From the NCBI GenBank assembly GCA_021613335.1, contig JAJTWR010000263.1:3706001-3770000 (forward strand): a stretch of DNA of 64,000 bases, in the 5' to 3' direction. The notes below the pieces were generated by a model that saw nothing but the letters and a program-made list of their open reading frames with translations, did not search any database and was not told the origin of the DNA. The number at the start of each line of letters is the position of its first letter. The stretch's first letter is position 1. The translations under genes were made by a program, and so were the position numbers. Origin of the DNA: Whitmania pigra. Its lineage: Eukaryota; Annelida; Clitellata; Hirudinida; Haemopidae. Below, piece after piece: positions 32,401 to 44,400 of the stretch.

Positions 32401-35400
32401 AAATACAGATCTCGAATTACCGACACACATCTTGATGATTGTCTGCGGACAAGAATATCAGGCTACAACACTAATTATGTGGCATAGTTAGCTGCCCAGT
32501 CAGTGCCAAAGATCACATTGATTTTTGACAAGATTTGTTTGTTACTCTCTTTTTAGTTTGTTACAGATATACGTACATATATAATAAATAAAGATAATAT
32601 ATATTAAATTAAATTTGTTGCTTTCTACATTATTTGCATTATTATTTATAAAGCCACTATAAATTTAACTAAAAAATAGTGCCAGTTACATCGTCGGTAA
32701 TTTGGAAATCTTCGGCACTAAAAGGCTAGGGACCCCTACTTTAGATTAATTAATACTAAACTATGCACCCGTCATAACAGCCCGGCGACAATATAGCTCA
32801 GGACGGGTCACCACTAAACTGCGTTATTGTCATTTCCTAATTCTGATAATTACTAAAACTATTAATTACTTTGTAGAATGAAGAACTCGACAATGACGAC
32901 AACGAAAAGAAGGAGAAAGCGGGAGTATGGAAGTTTATTTGCACATATTGCTTAAAATATGTTTAAAGGCGCTTTATCATGCCCAAAAACCATTTAAAAA
33001 ATTAATTTCTTATATTTTAAAGATATTTTTTTTTACAACCGAACTAAAAGGAATCAGGAGATGACGAATCAAGCGAATCCGAGAGCAATTCAACCGAAAA
33101 AAAGAAATCCAAGAAGAAAAAGAATAAAAAGGGAAAAGTAAGTTTTGATATAATCTTAAATTCCTCTTTTAAGAAATTTATAGTCCAAGGGACTGCTCCT
33201 CACCAGAGGGCACAATATAAATGGTAGCATAATATTAATTTATAGTGGTTTTAAGGACACTAACGCCTGTGTGATAAACCACTCCAACTTTTTAAATCAG
33301 TATCCAAATTTCGATAGTAGTATTTTAAATACTTCTACCGAATCTGAATATTTATAGCTTATTCCAAAGATTAATTACTCTGCTACTGAAGTAATTACCC
33401 TACGTTACCTTCCTGTAAAACTTACATCAACGCCCTCTCAATGCCTACTTTTGGTGGCCTCAAAGAAATGTTCAGGTTTTAAATTATCTCTTCCTGTTAA
33501 ATTTTTGAACGTTTCTATAAGATTAACTCTACGTCTCCTTATTTCAAAGTTTATAAGCGTACATCTTCTTAATCTTTCTTAATAACTCAAATTTCCTAGA
33601 CCCTTAATCATCCTTGTTGCCCTTCTCTGCACCTTTCCAAAATATCAACATCCTTCTTCAAGGATTCCATACTCAACGCTTTACACAGCTTCAACATGGT
33701 TCTTTTCTCTATGCTGATCACTGTTCTCTTAATCATACCTAACACCCTTTTTGTTCTCTTAGCAGCTTCTGCACATTGTATTGTGGATTTCCTACTCTTA
33801 TGAATATGCTCATTCAGAGAGCGTGGTCGTTGGATGATACTGATGAATGGAAAAAGGCAGAGAAGGCTACATTCCAAAGGAGAAAGGAGAACAATAACTC
33901 TCTTGAATGTAGAAGGGAAAATATTTTTCTCTATCATGGCATAGAGGCTCACGGAGTCTAAACAGTATTTCAGTCCAAAGGGGAGGCATTCCAGGTGTAC
34001 CCGGTTGTATCGAGCATACCTCGATGATCTGGGAAGCTATCCAGAGAGCCAAGAGGAACCGACTGAGTTTGTACTTCGCGTGGCTGGACCTAGCGAACGC
34101 ATACGGGCCAGTACCACACTAGCTCCTAAGGAAAACATTGGAGGCCCATCATGTGCTTCAGCCCGTTATTCACATCCTTCAGGAATACTTTAACGAGTTC
34201 ATGAACCAAGACAAGGTGGGTGCCTCTAGAGGTTGGTATAGCTATTGGGTGCACAATTTCTCCTTCCTTATTCGTACTGGCGATGCAGATCCTACCGAAG
34301 CAGCCGGGTCTCGTATTCCAGAGGCGCACATTGGTAAAAGTATGTACCTTCCTCTAATAAAGGCGTTCATGGATGAACACCCTGATCATGAACAGGAAGA
34401 AGGTTGTCCAAAATACTTTGGACAAATTGAACGACCTTCTAGGTTGGTGTGGAATAGCTTCCAAGCCTGCGAAATCTAGAAATCTTGCCCTGGTCAGGGG
34501 GAAATTCGCGAGGACGTGTTCTTTGGTGTAGCGGAACAGCGAATCTCCACAGTATCCGAAGAACCGGTGAAAAACCTTGGAAGGATTTTCGACAAATCTC
34601 TCACCGACAAGAGCATGAAGGACGCCATACTTCAACAAATCATCAAGGGACTGCAGGCGATCGAGGCGGCGTCGCTGCAAGGGCGGTTCAAAGTGTGGTT
34701 GCTCCAGTGCTCTTTCCAAGACTGCTCTGGCCGTTAACCGTTTATGAGATTGGTTTGTCAGTGGTTGAGAAACTGGAGAGGAAAGTTAACCGAGACACCA
34801 GAAAATCGCTAGGTTTTTTCTACACTAGGAGCACGAACCTGCGACTACCACTAAGGTCTATCGTGGAAGAGTACAATTTTTCTAAAATAAGATGTGGATG
34901 ATACAGTGGATGCTCAACAACGAAGTCAAGCCACTGCTCAGGTCTGGAAGGAAATTCCGAGCGCAAAATGAGATCAACGAATCAGTTGCCAAGCTGATGT
35001 TCGAGGAAGTGAGAGATCCAACCCAGACGTCATGCAGTTGGATGGAACCACTTGGCAAAATGATCCCAGGCGAGCTCATCAGTCAGAACCGCTGTGATTA
35101 GCCAGGATAGGAGGCGAAAAGTGGAACAAGACCGAGTCATGAGGGCGATGTAGCAATCTCAGAAGGGTAAGTGGACAACATGGGAATACGTGATGCAACG
35201 ATCCCTTACCTGGACCGGTATGTGGAAGATGTTCAATCCGACTTTCCGAATGCCGAAACGTTTGAAGAAGCTTCTCTGAGGATCCCTGTCGGAGCTCTAA
35301 GGCGGAGTAACAAGTATGTAACATAATCACTCCCAGATCTCTTTCTTGTTCTGACTGATTTAACACACGTCCCTCAAAATCATATTCTACAATCTTATTC

Positions 35401-38400
35401 TTGCTTTCCTTATGCATGACTGAGCACTTGCTCACATTGTATAGCATCTGTCACTCCTATGACCATTTGAATAATTTACTTAGATCAGTCTGGAATTCAT
35501 CCACATCCTCTTTCTGGCTTTCCTGATTACTTTATCTGCAAATTTTGATATTTTTAATAATATTCCACCATCAAGATCATTTATGGAGACACAAAAAGTT
35601 AGGGGCCAAGTACTGATCCTTATGGAATACCAAATAGAACAGGTAGCTATCCAAAGCATATTCCTCCCATTCCTACTTTTTGTCTTCTTTTAATCTACCA
35701 CTTACACCATATGAAATAAGCTTTTTCTCTAATCGATGGTATCTTATCAAATGCCTTAGCAAAGTCTAAATACATCTACTGCTTTCTCCTTGTCAACCCA
35801 GTCATACACTTCCATTACCTTACATATTATAGAAGTTAGACTCACTGGCCTGTAGTTGCCATGTGAATCTTTACATCTTTTTTAAATAGTGGAACTAAAA
35901 CTGCATCCCTCCAGTCCCTTGGTAATTCCCCAGAGTTGAAGGACTTCTTAAACAAATTTGCCAAAGCCTCTCCAATTTCAGCCCTTGTCTCATAAAGAAG
36001 TTTTGGAAGGATGGATACCAAGACTATTATCAACTTTATGAAGAGTACTTTTTCTAGCTGCTTAATCACCTCCTCTTTAGTGCATATGGTAGAGCGATAA
36101 AACATTCATATACTTATTTGGAAACAAAAGACTTGTAACAAAAAGGCAATCAGAAGATAGGTTAAACACAACATACCTTACGACAGTTTTTGATTTATTT
36201 TTTCATCACGTTAATTTATCGCTTTTAAAACATTAAGTGATGACAAACTTGTGAACTTAAATTGCTAATTTAAATTGATTATTTAAAGGTCTCTGATGAA
36301 TCAAGTAGTGATGAGAAAGAAAAGGTAGGTTGAAGATTGTTTAAGCTCAGAATATGTTTAAGACCTCTACTTTTACTTACAGGAAGATAAAGAAAAAGAG
36401 GTTGGAAAATGATACTGAATGACCGTTGAAATTTATTAATGCATCAGTTAACTAATTTATTATTAAATTGACTTTACTATTTTATTATTTATCTAATTAT
36501 TAGATATTAAATCATTTTTCCTCAGGAGGCAACTTCGAGTGACGAAAAACCTGAAAAGATTTCTTCAAAGGTGAAAACAAATTTAATCTAAATTTATGGA
36601 ACAAATAAAAATAAACATACTTTATAAAATATATCATCGGATAATATTTTAGAAATGTTGTGGTTCAACTTTGTATCTTTGAATCGAATTTAGGAAAGTT
36701 CTTCAGAGTCATCATTACACGAAAAAGAAAAGAAAGACTTTAAGAAAAAAGACGTTAAAAAGGTATCTTATGATGTAGAGAATAAGTTGTAATAAAATAC
36801 AACAAATTTAATATGGTGACAAATTTGCTTTAGTGTAGTAACTATTATTAAATTAACTCCAATTAATTTAATGGAATTTCAGGTTGCATCCTCGAATTCC
36901 TCCCCCTCCTCCTCATCAACATCATCCTCATCATCGTCGTCGTCGTCGTCATCGTCGTCGTCGTCGTCATCGTCGTCATCGTCTGAAAGTGAAAAATCTG
37001 AAGATTCTAAAAAAAAAGCAAAAGGATCTGAACCAACCAAGGTTTGGCGACATTTGTAACAAATGCAATTGAGGCTTTGGTGACATAAATGAAATTCAGT
37101 TTGTTTTATTTATAATTTAAAATTTCTTAACTCTTGAAAATAATTTTGTAACTGCATTTAACTTTAAGAGTAAATTTTTCCAGGTTAATTAATCATAACA
37201 AATCTTACAAATGTGACTCATACACATTTTTTTTGGTTCTTGGAGTTTAGTAATCTAACTGCATATAATACATAAAAAAAATTACATTAACATCAACCAT
37301 GAACAGGAAACATCCTAAAGGGAAAAAAGCTCCCGCTGTCGGATATCCATTTACAAATAATGTAATTTCAAAAGGCGGATGAAGTGATTGTTGAATTATG
37401 CAGTTTATGGTGATTCAATAAGTTGTTTATAAAGACGCTTGCAAGAGTAAATGTTTGATTGACCAGATATGTGAATTGGTATCATAGAATAGATGATTGG
37501 ACCTAAACAAATTATGGAGAGGCGTTTAACATTCAATTTAGCAAAAGCGGTTCTATAATCCCGAGATGAACAAATATTATATGAATGGAAGGATGAGACT
37601 TTTGAGAACATACGTCCAAATGATGCAGGCAACATGTGATGATCAAGTTTGTACATGAAGATACCGGGATGGAAGAGATTTATTTGGTGAACTTTGAGGA
37701 ATTTGAACTTTTTGAAAATAATATCTGTATGAGAGTTATACGGTAAACACAAGGCTATACGCAAAAATTTCTTTTGAAGAATGAGTAAAGAACGTAAGTT
37801 AGTAGCGTAATTGGATGCACAGATTAAATTACAATAATTTAGATATGTATATACAAGGGAGTAATACAATGTGATAGCTACCTTTGAAGTGATGTAGCGT
37901 CGTTTACGTGAGATTAGACCAATATTGCTTGAGATTTTTTTGACTATGTCATTAATATGAGATTTAAAAGACTGATGATCATCTATTACAACCCCTTTGA
38001 AAATCTTTGAATGCAGAATTGAAATGAGCCAAACTGATTTTCCTGGATGACGGAAAATTTATCTAGGAATGAGATGCTTCGATGGTACATGGCTTTTTCG
38101 AAGAATTTTGAAAAGTGCGGTAAAATTGAAATCCGTCTGTAATTCGTGATTGTTTCTTTGGAATCAGATTTATGTAAAGGAACCACTTTGACAATTTTTA
38201 GAGGGTCTGGAAAAATTCAGGATTTGAATGAGCAATTTATTAACGAGGTCAGAAGATGGGCAAACACAGGTATTGAAATCTTTGCGAGGCTTGGATCAAT
38301 TTGATCGAGACCAGGACTATGGGACTGTTTCAGTTGTCTTGATAGCTGTATGATTTCGTCCGAAGTGACATCTGATAAGAATATTGATTGAGGGATGGGG

Positions 38401-41400
38401 GCGGTAATTCACGGTAATTTCTATGACTTGAAGTGATTTTATTGGCAAGTCCATAACCAATACTCGAGAAATAAGCATTAAACGAGCCTGCAATTTCGGA
38501 GGAAGAGGTCATAGATCGACCATCACTGTTGTAGAAAGTAGTGGGGGATGAGTGGCTATTGTTTCCATTTAAGAGGTATTTTATCAAGTTCCAAGTTTTT
38601 TTGTAGTTAAGTTCATATTCACAGAATTTATCGGAATAGTAGCGGGTGGTTGCGGTTTCTTTGATTTTTTTGAATTTGTTTCGGTATTGAACAAACTTTA
38701 ATTTGTTATCATCTGAGGGATTGGATATGAACATTTTGTAGAGAGCATTTTTTGTTCTACACGAGTTGAGTAGACCAGAGGTCATCCAAGGCTTCTTGTA
38801 TTGACAAGATTTTTTTAGCTTGTAGGTGATGGAAAAGCACTTGATATGAAGAAATAACCAAGAATTGAAATGGATTCTGAGTCGTCACCCAACCATGTTT
38901 CAGTCAAAGCAATTACTTTAGCCTTTACATGCTTGTTCAAAATGATAATATCTTGTATTTGTTAGATACACTTCTGCAATTTATGTGAAGTAATGAGATT
39001 TCTTGGAGTAATCCTGGTAGTCTTTCAAAATCAGGTACTGTACATGTCCGATATGTCATAATAGTTTTCGTCTGGATCGATGTTATTCAACAGAAAAGAA
39101 TCCTCTGTGACTGTCTTTTCAGGAATCAAAGAAATCTTCGTTAGAATCGAACAGAAATGGTTTCTTCTTCAATTGATTGATAAAACTAAAACTTCTTTTC
39201 TTATCAACTTGAGACATTGATATTTAAATTTGTTCAGATCCTCTAAAGAGGAAATTCTGAGGGGTTTATCCATTTCTGTGCGCTTTATGTAAACATATCC
39301 ATTTCGTGCCCAGATGGAAGATATCTTTCTGTCTGTAAAGAGCCTTCTTCCGGCCGCAAAAATCTCAGAATTTGTCCTTGTCAAATGCTTGTTTATGTAT
39401 ACCTTTGTGGCTCCTACTTGTTTCCTCAGTGATTTCTTTGATATATTCTGTCTCTAACAATCCTGGTTGCAAAGCTCACCACTATAGGACGAGGAGTCTT
39501 TTTAGATATCATTATCTGAGATTCCCAGGCCAAGCTTCGACTTGCAGCACTCAATAACATCTTTGGCTGTATTGGATCAGGAAAGACCCTTTTGCGAGTA
39601 CTCCTCCCCCACAGAAGCGGACGTTGCTTCTGCAAATGTTGATTCGGGAATGTCATGAATCACCAGGTTATTTGACCTAAACTGTATCTCCAGTTGGTCC
39701 ACTCTCCCTCTTAGATTTTTATTTTCCTCTGAGACTATTTTTATTCTCTCCAACAATGGCTGAAGCTGTTTTTTGATCGCCTCACCAAACGAGGTCAAAC
39801 ACTGACTTTTCAACTTTTTCGTTTATTTTTTGAATGAGGTCTGGCAGCAGCTTATATTTAAGTCGATCGGCCAAACCTTCAACAGTCTTTTCGTCAAGCA
39901 AGTGGTCGGGGTATTCATCTTGTTTACTTGTTTTTCGACCCATTGGACGATATTAAGGAGTAGTTACCGAGAGTGCGACTATCTTATAAATGCCTTATAA
40001 CAGCTTATAAATGTTTGTTTCGAAAAGTCCAACTCACAACCAATTCGCCAAGAGTCTTTATTTAACGTCTTACCTTCTGTAAACGCCAAACTTTGTAAAA
40101 AACGAAAGAAATACGGAGAAATAAACAACACGCATCCAAAGATCATAGAACAATTTTAATTATAATTAGTCTACATAATAAACATTTATGACTCTAAAAC
40201 ATTGTTTTCCAACCTTTTTCATGCTACTACCCACCAATTTATCACCAAACTGTAATACCGTCCATCTATACATAAAGAGGCAAAAAACTCTATACAATAA
40301 TTTTGTTAAAAGGTATTTTACTTTTTTTGTATTTACTTAATTTTAAGATACACAAATGTGTTTCATTTTCAAAGAGCTTTATTAATGAGAACCTTGTGGC
40401 TGATGAATCTTAGCTAGTTTCATAACGTCCTGTTTAAAATTTGATAAAAGTAGTCTTAGGTTTCCTCTTTGTACAATATCAAGTCTGTTTCTTTTTCTTT
40501 TCTTTTTTTTTTTTTTTGTCAAAATATGACTCACTGCACTAAATCCAGTTTCCACGAGATAAGATGAAGGAAAGGCTAAAGTGAACAGCTTTACTTTTAT
40601 CCAAACCAGTGGATATTTTTTCAAAAACTTCAAACCAAAAACTACTCAACCCCTTCTTTTAGAAAATCATTTTGAACTCTTCATTATTCTGGATTTCAAT
40701 CAAATCTTGCATCTCTATCTCTTGTTCTTCTGCTGAACACAGAAATGGAGATCGAACCCATTCCGGAATTACCATTTCTACCTTAATTAAAAAAAAAATT
40801 TGAAAACATTCAAAGTTTGTTTTGAGCGAATCTAAATGTTTGCAATTACTTATTACTCCGCCTTGGAGCTCCGAAAGGGATCCTCAGAGGAGTTTCCCCC
40901 GTCTTCAAACGTTTCGCCCCTTTGAATCTCCCTACGTTTTCGGGGGCGGGCCGCATCAGGTAATCAGCCGGATGTCCCTGTCGGTTTGGTTTTTGGGTAG
41001 GACCTCTCACTTCTTCGAACATCAGCTTGGCAAATGATTCGTCGATCTCATTCTGCGCTCGAAATTTACTTCCAGATCTGAGCAGTGGCTTGACTTCGAG
41101 GATCCTTCTATCCGCGGATTTGTTGAGCATCCACTGCGTTCTTATTTTGAAGAGTTTGTACTCTTCCACGATGGACCTTAGGGGTAGTCGCAGGCTCGTG
41201 CTCCTACTGTAGAGGGCTACCGATGACAGCGCTGGAGGTAGGCCTAGCCATTTTCTGGTTAACTTCTCGAATACTGACAAACCAATCTCATAGCTGGTTA
41301 ACGGCCAGAGCAGTCTTGGAAGGAGCACGAACTAGAGCAACCACACTTTGTATAAATTTGTAAGTCAATGTTGCTGAAGTATTAGGCTAATGCTGTATAA

Positions 41401-44400
41401 GACATGTTTAGACTGCATATTTGGAAAGTGACTGTATTGAACACTTCTAGGTTTTTCATAAATGTCAACACTTTTGACTTACCTTCAATTATGTTGAAAT
41501 TTGGTCTTTGTAGTTTCAGATTTATTTGGTTCATTTTCTCAAATATGTCTGACAAATACGAAACATCACCTCTAATAGAATCATAAATCATCTTTACCAA
41601 CAGAAAGTAAAAATGCTGAAAATTGGCCTTATCTGGATGCTTTTTTAGCTAATGTTCTTTTAATCGCAAAGGTTTCATGGCCTCATTTAACCACACAATG
41701 TTACAAACAAGACAAAACGGCCTTGATTTATCGGTGATATAGTGCTGTTATTCGTTTTGCTGATCTTTTTCATCAAGCGTTTTTGTGGAGACACGGGAAG
41801 AGGATGGGCTTGCATTGAAACAATGGTGGTACATGAACACCAGGTCAGAGATTGTGTCCGAGAGTAAAAATGAAGGTGGCACATATCCGCCGACTGGAGA
41901 AGTACCACGGGGAGCAGTCTGTTCGGGACGAACAGATTTAAGGAGGGTGTAGTGTTGTAAACTTAGTTTTTGGAAATTCATTAAGTTTTTATTGCTAAAA
42001 TAATTAAATTTATATTTCATTATATTTGGTATCTTTTTCGCGCACGTGGTATCTCTATTATTGCTATAGAAAGCCTTCTCGCTAATCACCTGACATTCAG
42101 CGGGAATCCAAACTTAGAAGCCCAAATATCTATTTGCATCTTCTAAGTACCTCAAATCTTTGCCGCATTCACCTTCGATTATTCAGTTCCGTTAACTGAA
42201 TACTTGCTTAATAAACTTACTCTAAAACTTACTAGTTCTCGGACCCCAGGTTATTTCAACATATGTCGTAGTACAGAGTCCTCGGAAGCCAATTTGAACA
42301 TAGCTAGAGATTTTAAGAGGAACAACATTGAAGAGGACACGTGCATATTTAATCACAATGCTCAGATTTGAATCAAAGGAAGCAAAATCTTATAAGTTTG
42401 CGTGCTAACTTCGCAAACAAAAAAAAACTATGTGCTCAACATTGGAAGGTTCGTCGTCAAACTTGAAGAAACATAAGGAATGCATGTATACAGCACATGT
42501 ATCGAAATATGAATTGACAAGAAGTGCACGTAAGAGAAAGGTAGACAACGACTATGAGACCGAACCAAAGAGGAAATTTCGCCAAACAGTCATTTGTCTG
42601 ACATGGAGCAGCCGTCAGACCAGAACTTAATTATGTTGAAAGTTAACAAACATTTGTGATTGTAAATAAAGAAATAAAAACACTTTTATTAGTTCAAATG
42701 TTATTGCTTAATTACTTAATGACCTTAAGTACTAGCAGTTAGTACCAACAATTGATACATAGACATTTAAGTAATATGAAATTATGTATGATCACAATAA
42801 CGACGGCGTCAGTACTTTTACTTTTTAAGTGACTTTTAATTGCTGTAACGTCTTACTTTTACTTAAGTACATCTTTGATTAAAAACTTTTACTTAAGTAA
42901 ATTTTTGAGGTATTACTTGTACTTTTACCTAATTACTGAAGTGCGGTTTTATAACACTGTGAATAAGCTTGTTAACTCATTTTGACTTGGTTACTTTCGG
43001 AAATAAAAAAATACTGTCAATTAGAATCGAAAAGTCTGCAAAGTTGTAAGTGTAAGCTCAATATTTTTTCTTGTTAAGAACGCCCAGTAATAATGACTCA
43101 CATATTTTTAAAATTTTTATGCCGCTCACCAAATCAGCCATAGGGCCTAGTGGGCGCTGTGGACCAGGTGGGGAATCACTGCTCTAAACCTTTCTTGGCA
43201 AAACCGGACAACACAAATAACAATTACCGAGTAGACTTCTTTGAACAATTAAATATTTTCATCACAGCCAAAGAAACCATCCTCATCGTCTTCATCTGAG
43301 AGTGATGGCAAAGAAGATGAGAAAAAGAATCTTTCGTCCATTGTCAACAAATCGGAGCCTCCAGTAACTCCCAAAAAACCCGCAACACCGGTCTCCAACA
43401 AACCTGATCCACCATCACCCGCCAAAAAACCTGATCCACCATCAACCACAAAAAAACCCGAGCCACCAACTGCAAAAAAACCCGAGCCACCATTAGTCAC
43501 CAAAAAACCCGAGCCACCATCAGCCGCCAAAAAACCTGAGCCACCATCAACCACCAAAAAACCTGGGATTCAAACAGAGGTAGAAATCTAAATCATACAC
43601 ACATCAGTATATATTTTATCTTAATTTTTCCATGAGCAGATCAAATCTTCTGAAGAAGAAACAATTCCAAAAACAAAGAAATCTGAGGTTGGTGTCTAAT
43701 AATCGTTGACAATAGTTGATTTTCATAGCCACTAATACACTAATGTACTTCTAAAAGGTTTATTGTGAAATATGCATTTTACTGATAATAACTCAAAAAA
43801 AGCTTGCAAGTAGGAACCCGGATTGTAGATTTCAGTACTTGTACTTGAGCTTGTAAAACTTGGAGACAAAGGCAGCATTATGCACCAGGAAGCACTGCAA
43901 ATTGAGACACTTTAACTGTGCAGGAAATATTGACCTTGTGGGCAATTTTGCCTATAACAAGGTGTTTATGTAAAACAAAAAAAAGAGATATTAAACCCAT
44001 ATAAGCTGATACACAAAATTTGAACATTTGTTGACCACATAAATTTAGAGGCCGTACATAAAGTTCGTCACGCTCGAGGGGGTCTAAGAAAGTGTGACAG
44101 TATGTGACAGAGGGAAATGGTGGTTAACCTATGTGTGGCGTCACACAAATTAGAAAATTAAAAAAAATTAAAATCGGCCAAATGACTATCTTTGCAGAGC
44201 AGTTTGCTGGATCGAATTTGCAAAGTTTGTTCACAATACTTTTGTATACGAAGTTTTTGAGATTAATTAAGTTTTAGCAATATAAACTATTGCTAATATA
44301 GTTAAATTTCTATTTAATTAAATTTTAATTTTTTAATTTAATTAAATTTCTATTTAATTATATTTGGTATCTTTTTCGTGCACGTGGTAGCTTTATAATT

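Larger units (their letters stand above)
28259..32738 (+). mobile_element. hAT transposon 1 of intron 4 (outer layer of a nest)
   Basis: Left end CAGGGGTCCCCAATCG, right end GGCTAGGGACCCCTA; 8-bp flanks CCTTAGAT (28,251-28,258) and CTTTAGAT (32,739-32,746) differ at one base. Near the right end (32,395-32,510) the plus strand reads ITDTHLDDCLR...GYNTNYVA, like the C-terminal end of ZBED/SCAND3-type transposases. The middle is replaced by nested elements. Confidence 0.75.
33405..36110 (-). mobile_element. CR1 LINE fragment split by another LINE
   Basis: Minus strand: RAEIGEALANLFKKSFNSGE and LPRDWRDAVLVPLFKK (near 35,850-36,010), then KCSVMHKESKNK and SEQERDLGVIM (35,330-35,440). After the insertion it resumes near 33,800 with HKSRKSTIQCAEAAKRTKRV and ends ERCREGQQG at 33,608. 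These are CR1 reverse-transcriptase landmarks. It lies in intron 6 of the SH3BGRL-like gene and is inactive. Confidence 0.8.
40200..43181 (-). mobile_element. hAT transposon of intron 11, with nested LINE and LTR pieces
   Basis: Ends CATTGTTTTCCAACC and GGTGGGGAATCACTG; flanks CTCTAAAA (40,192-40,199) and CTCTAAAC (43,182-43,189). Minus-strand transposase remnants: a BED-type finger (PFCLVCN..., near 41,700), DVSYLSDIFEKMNQINLKLQ (41,480-41,550) and the C-terminal YLVETGFSAVSHILTKKKKK with LDIVQRGNLRLLLSN (40,440-40,570). Interrupted by a LINE (40,848-41,345) and an LTR piece (to 42,261). Confidence 0.7.

Noticed and set aside
43249..43557. Minus-strand Gly/Ser/Phe-rich frame resembling a silk or cuticle protein
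   Set aside because: It is the exact antisense of the KKPEPP repeat exon 12; the plus frame has splice sites in phase with its neighbours.
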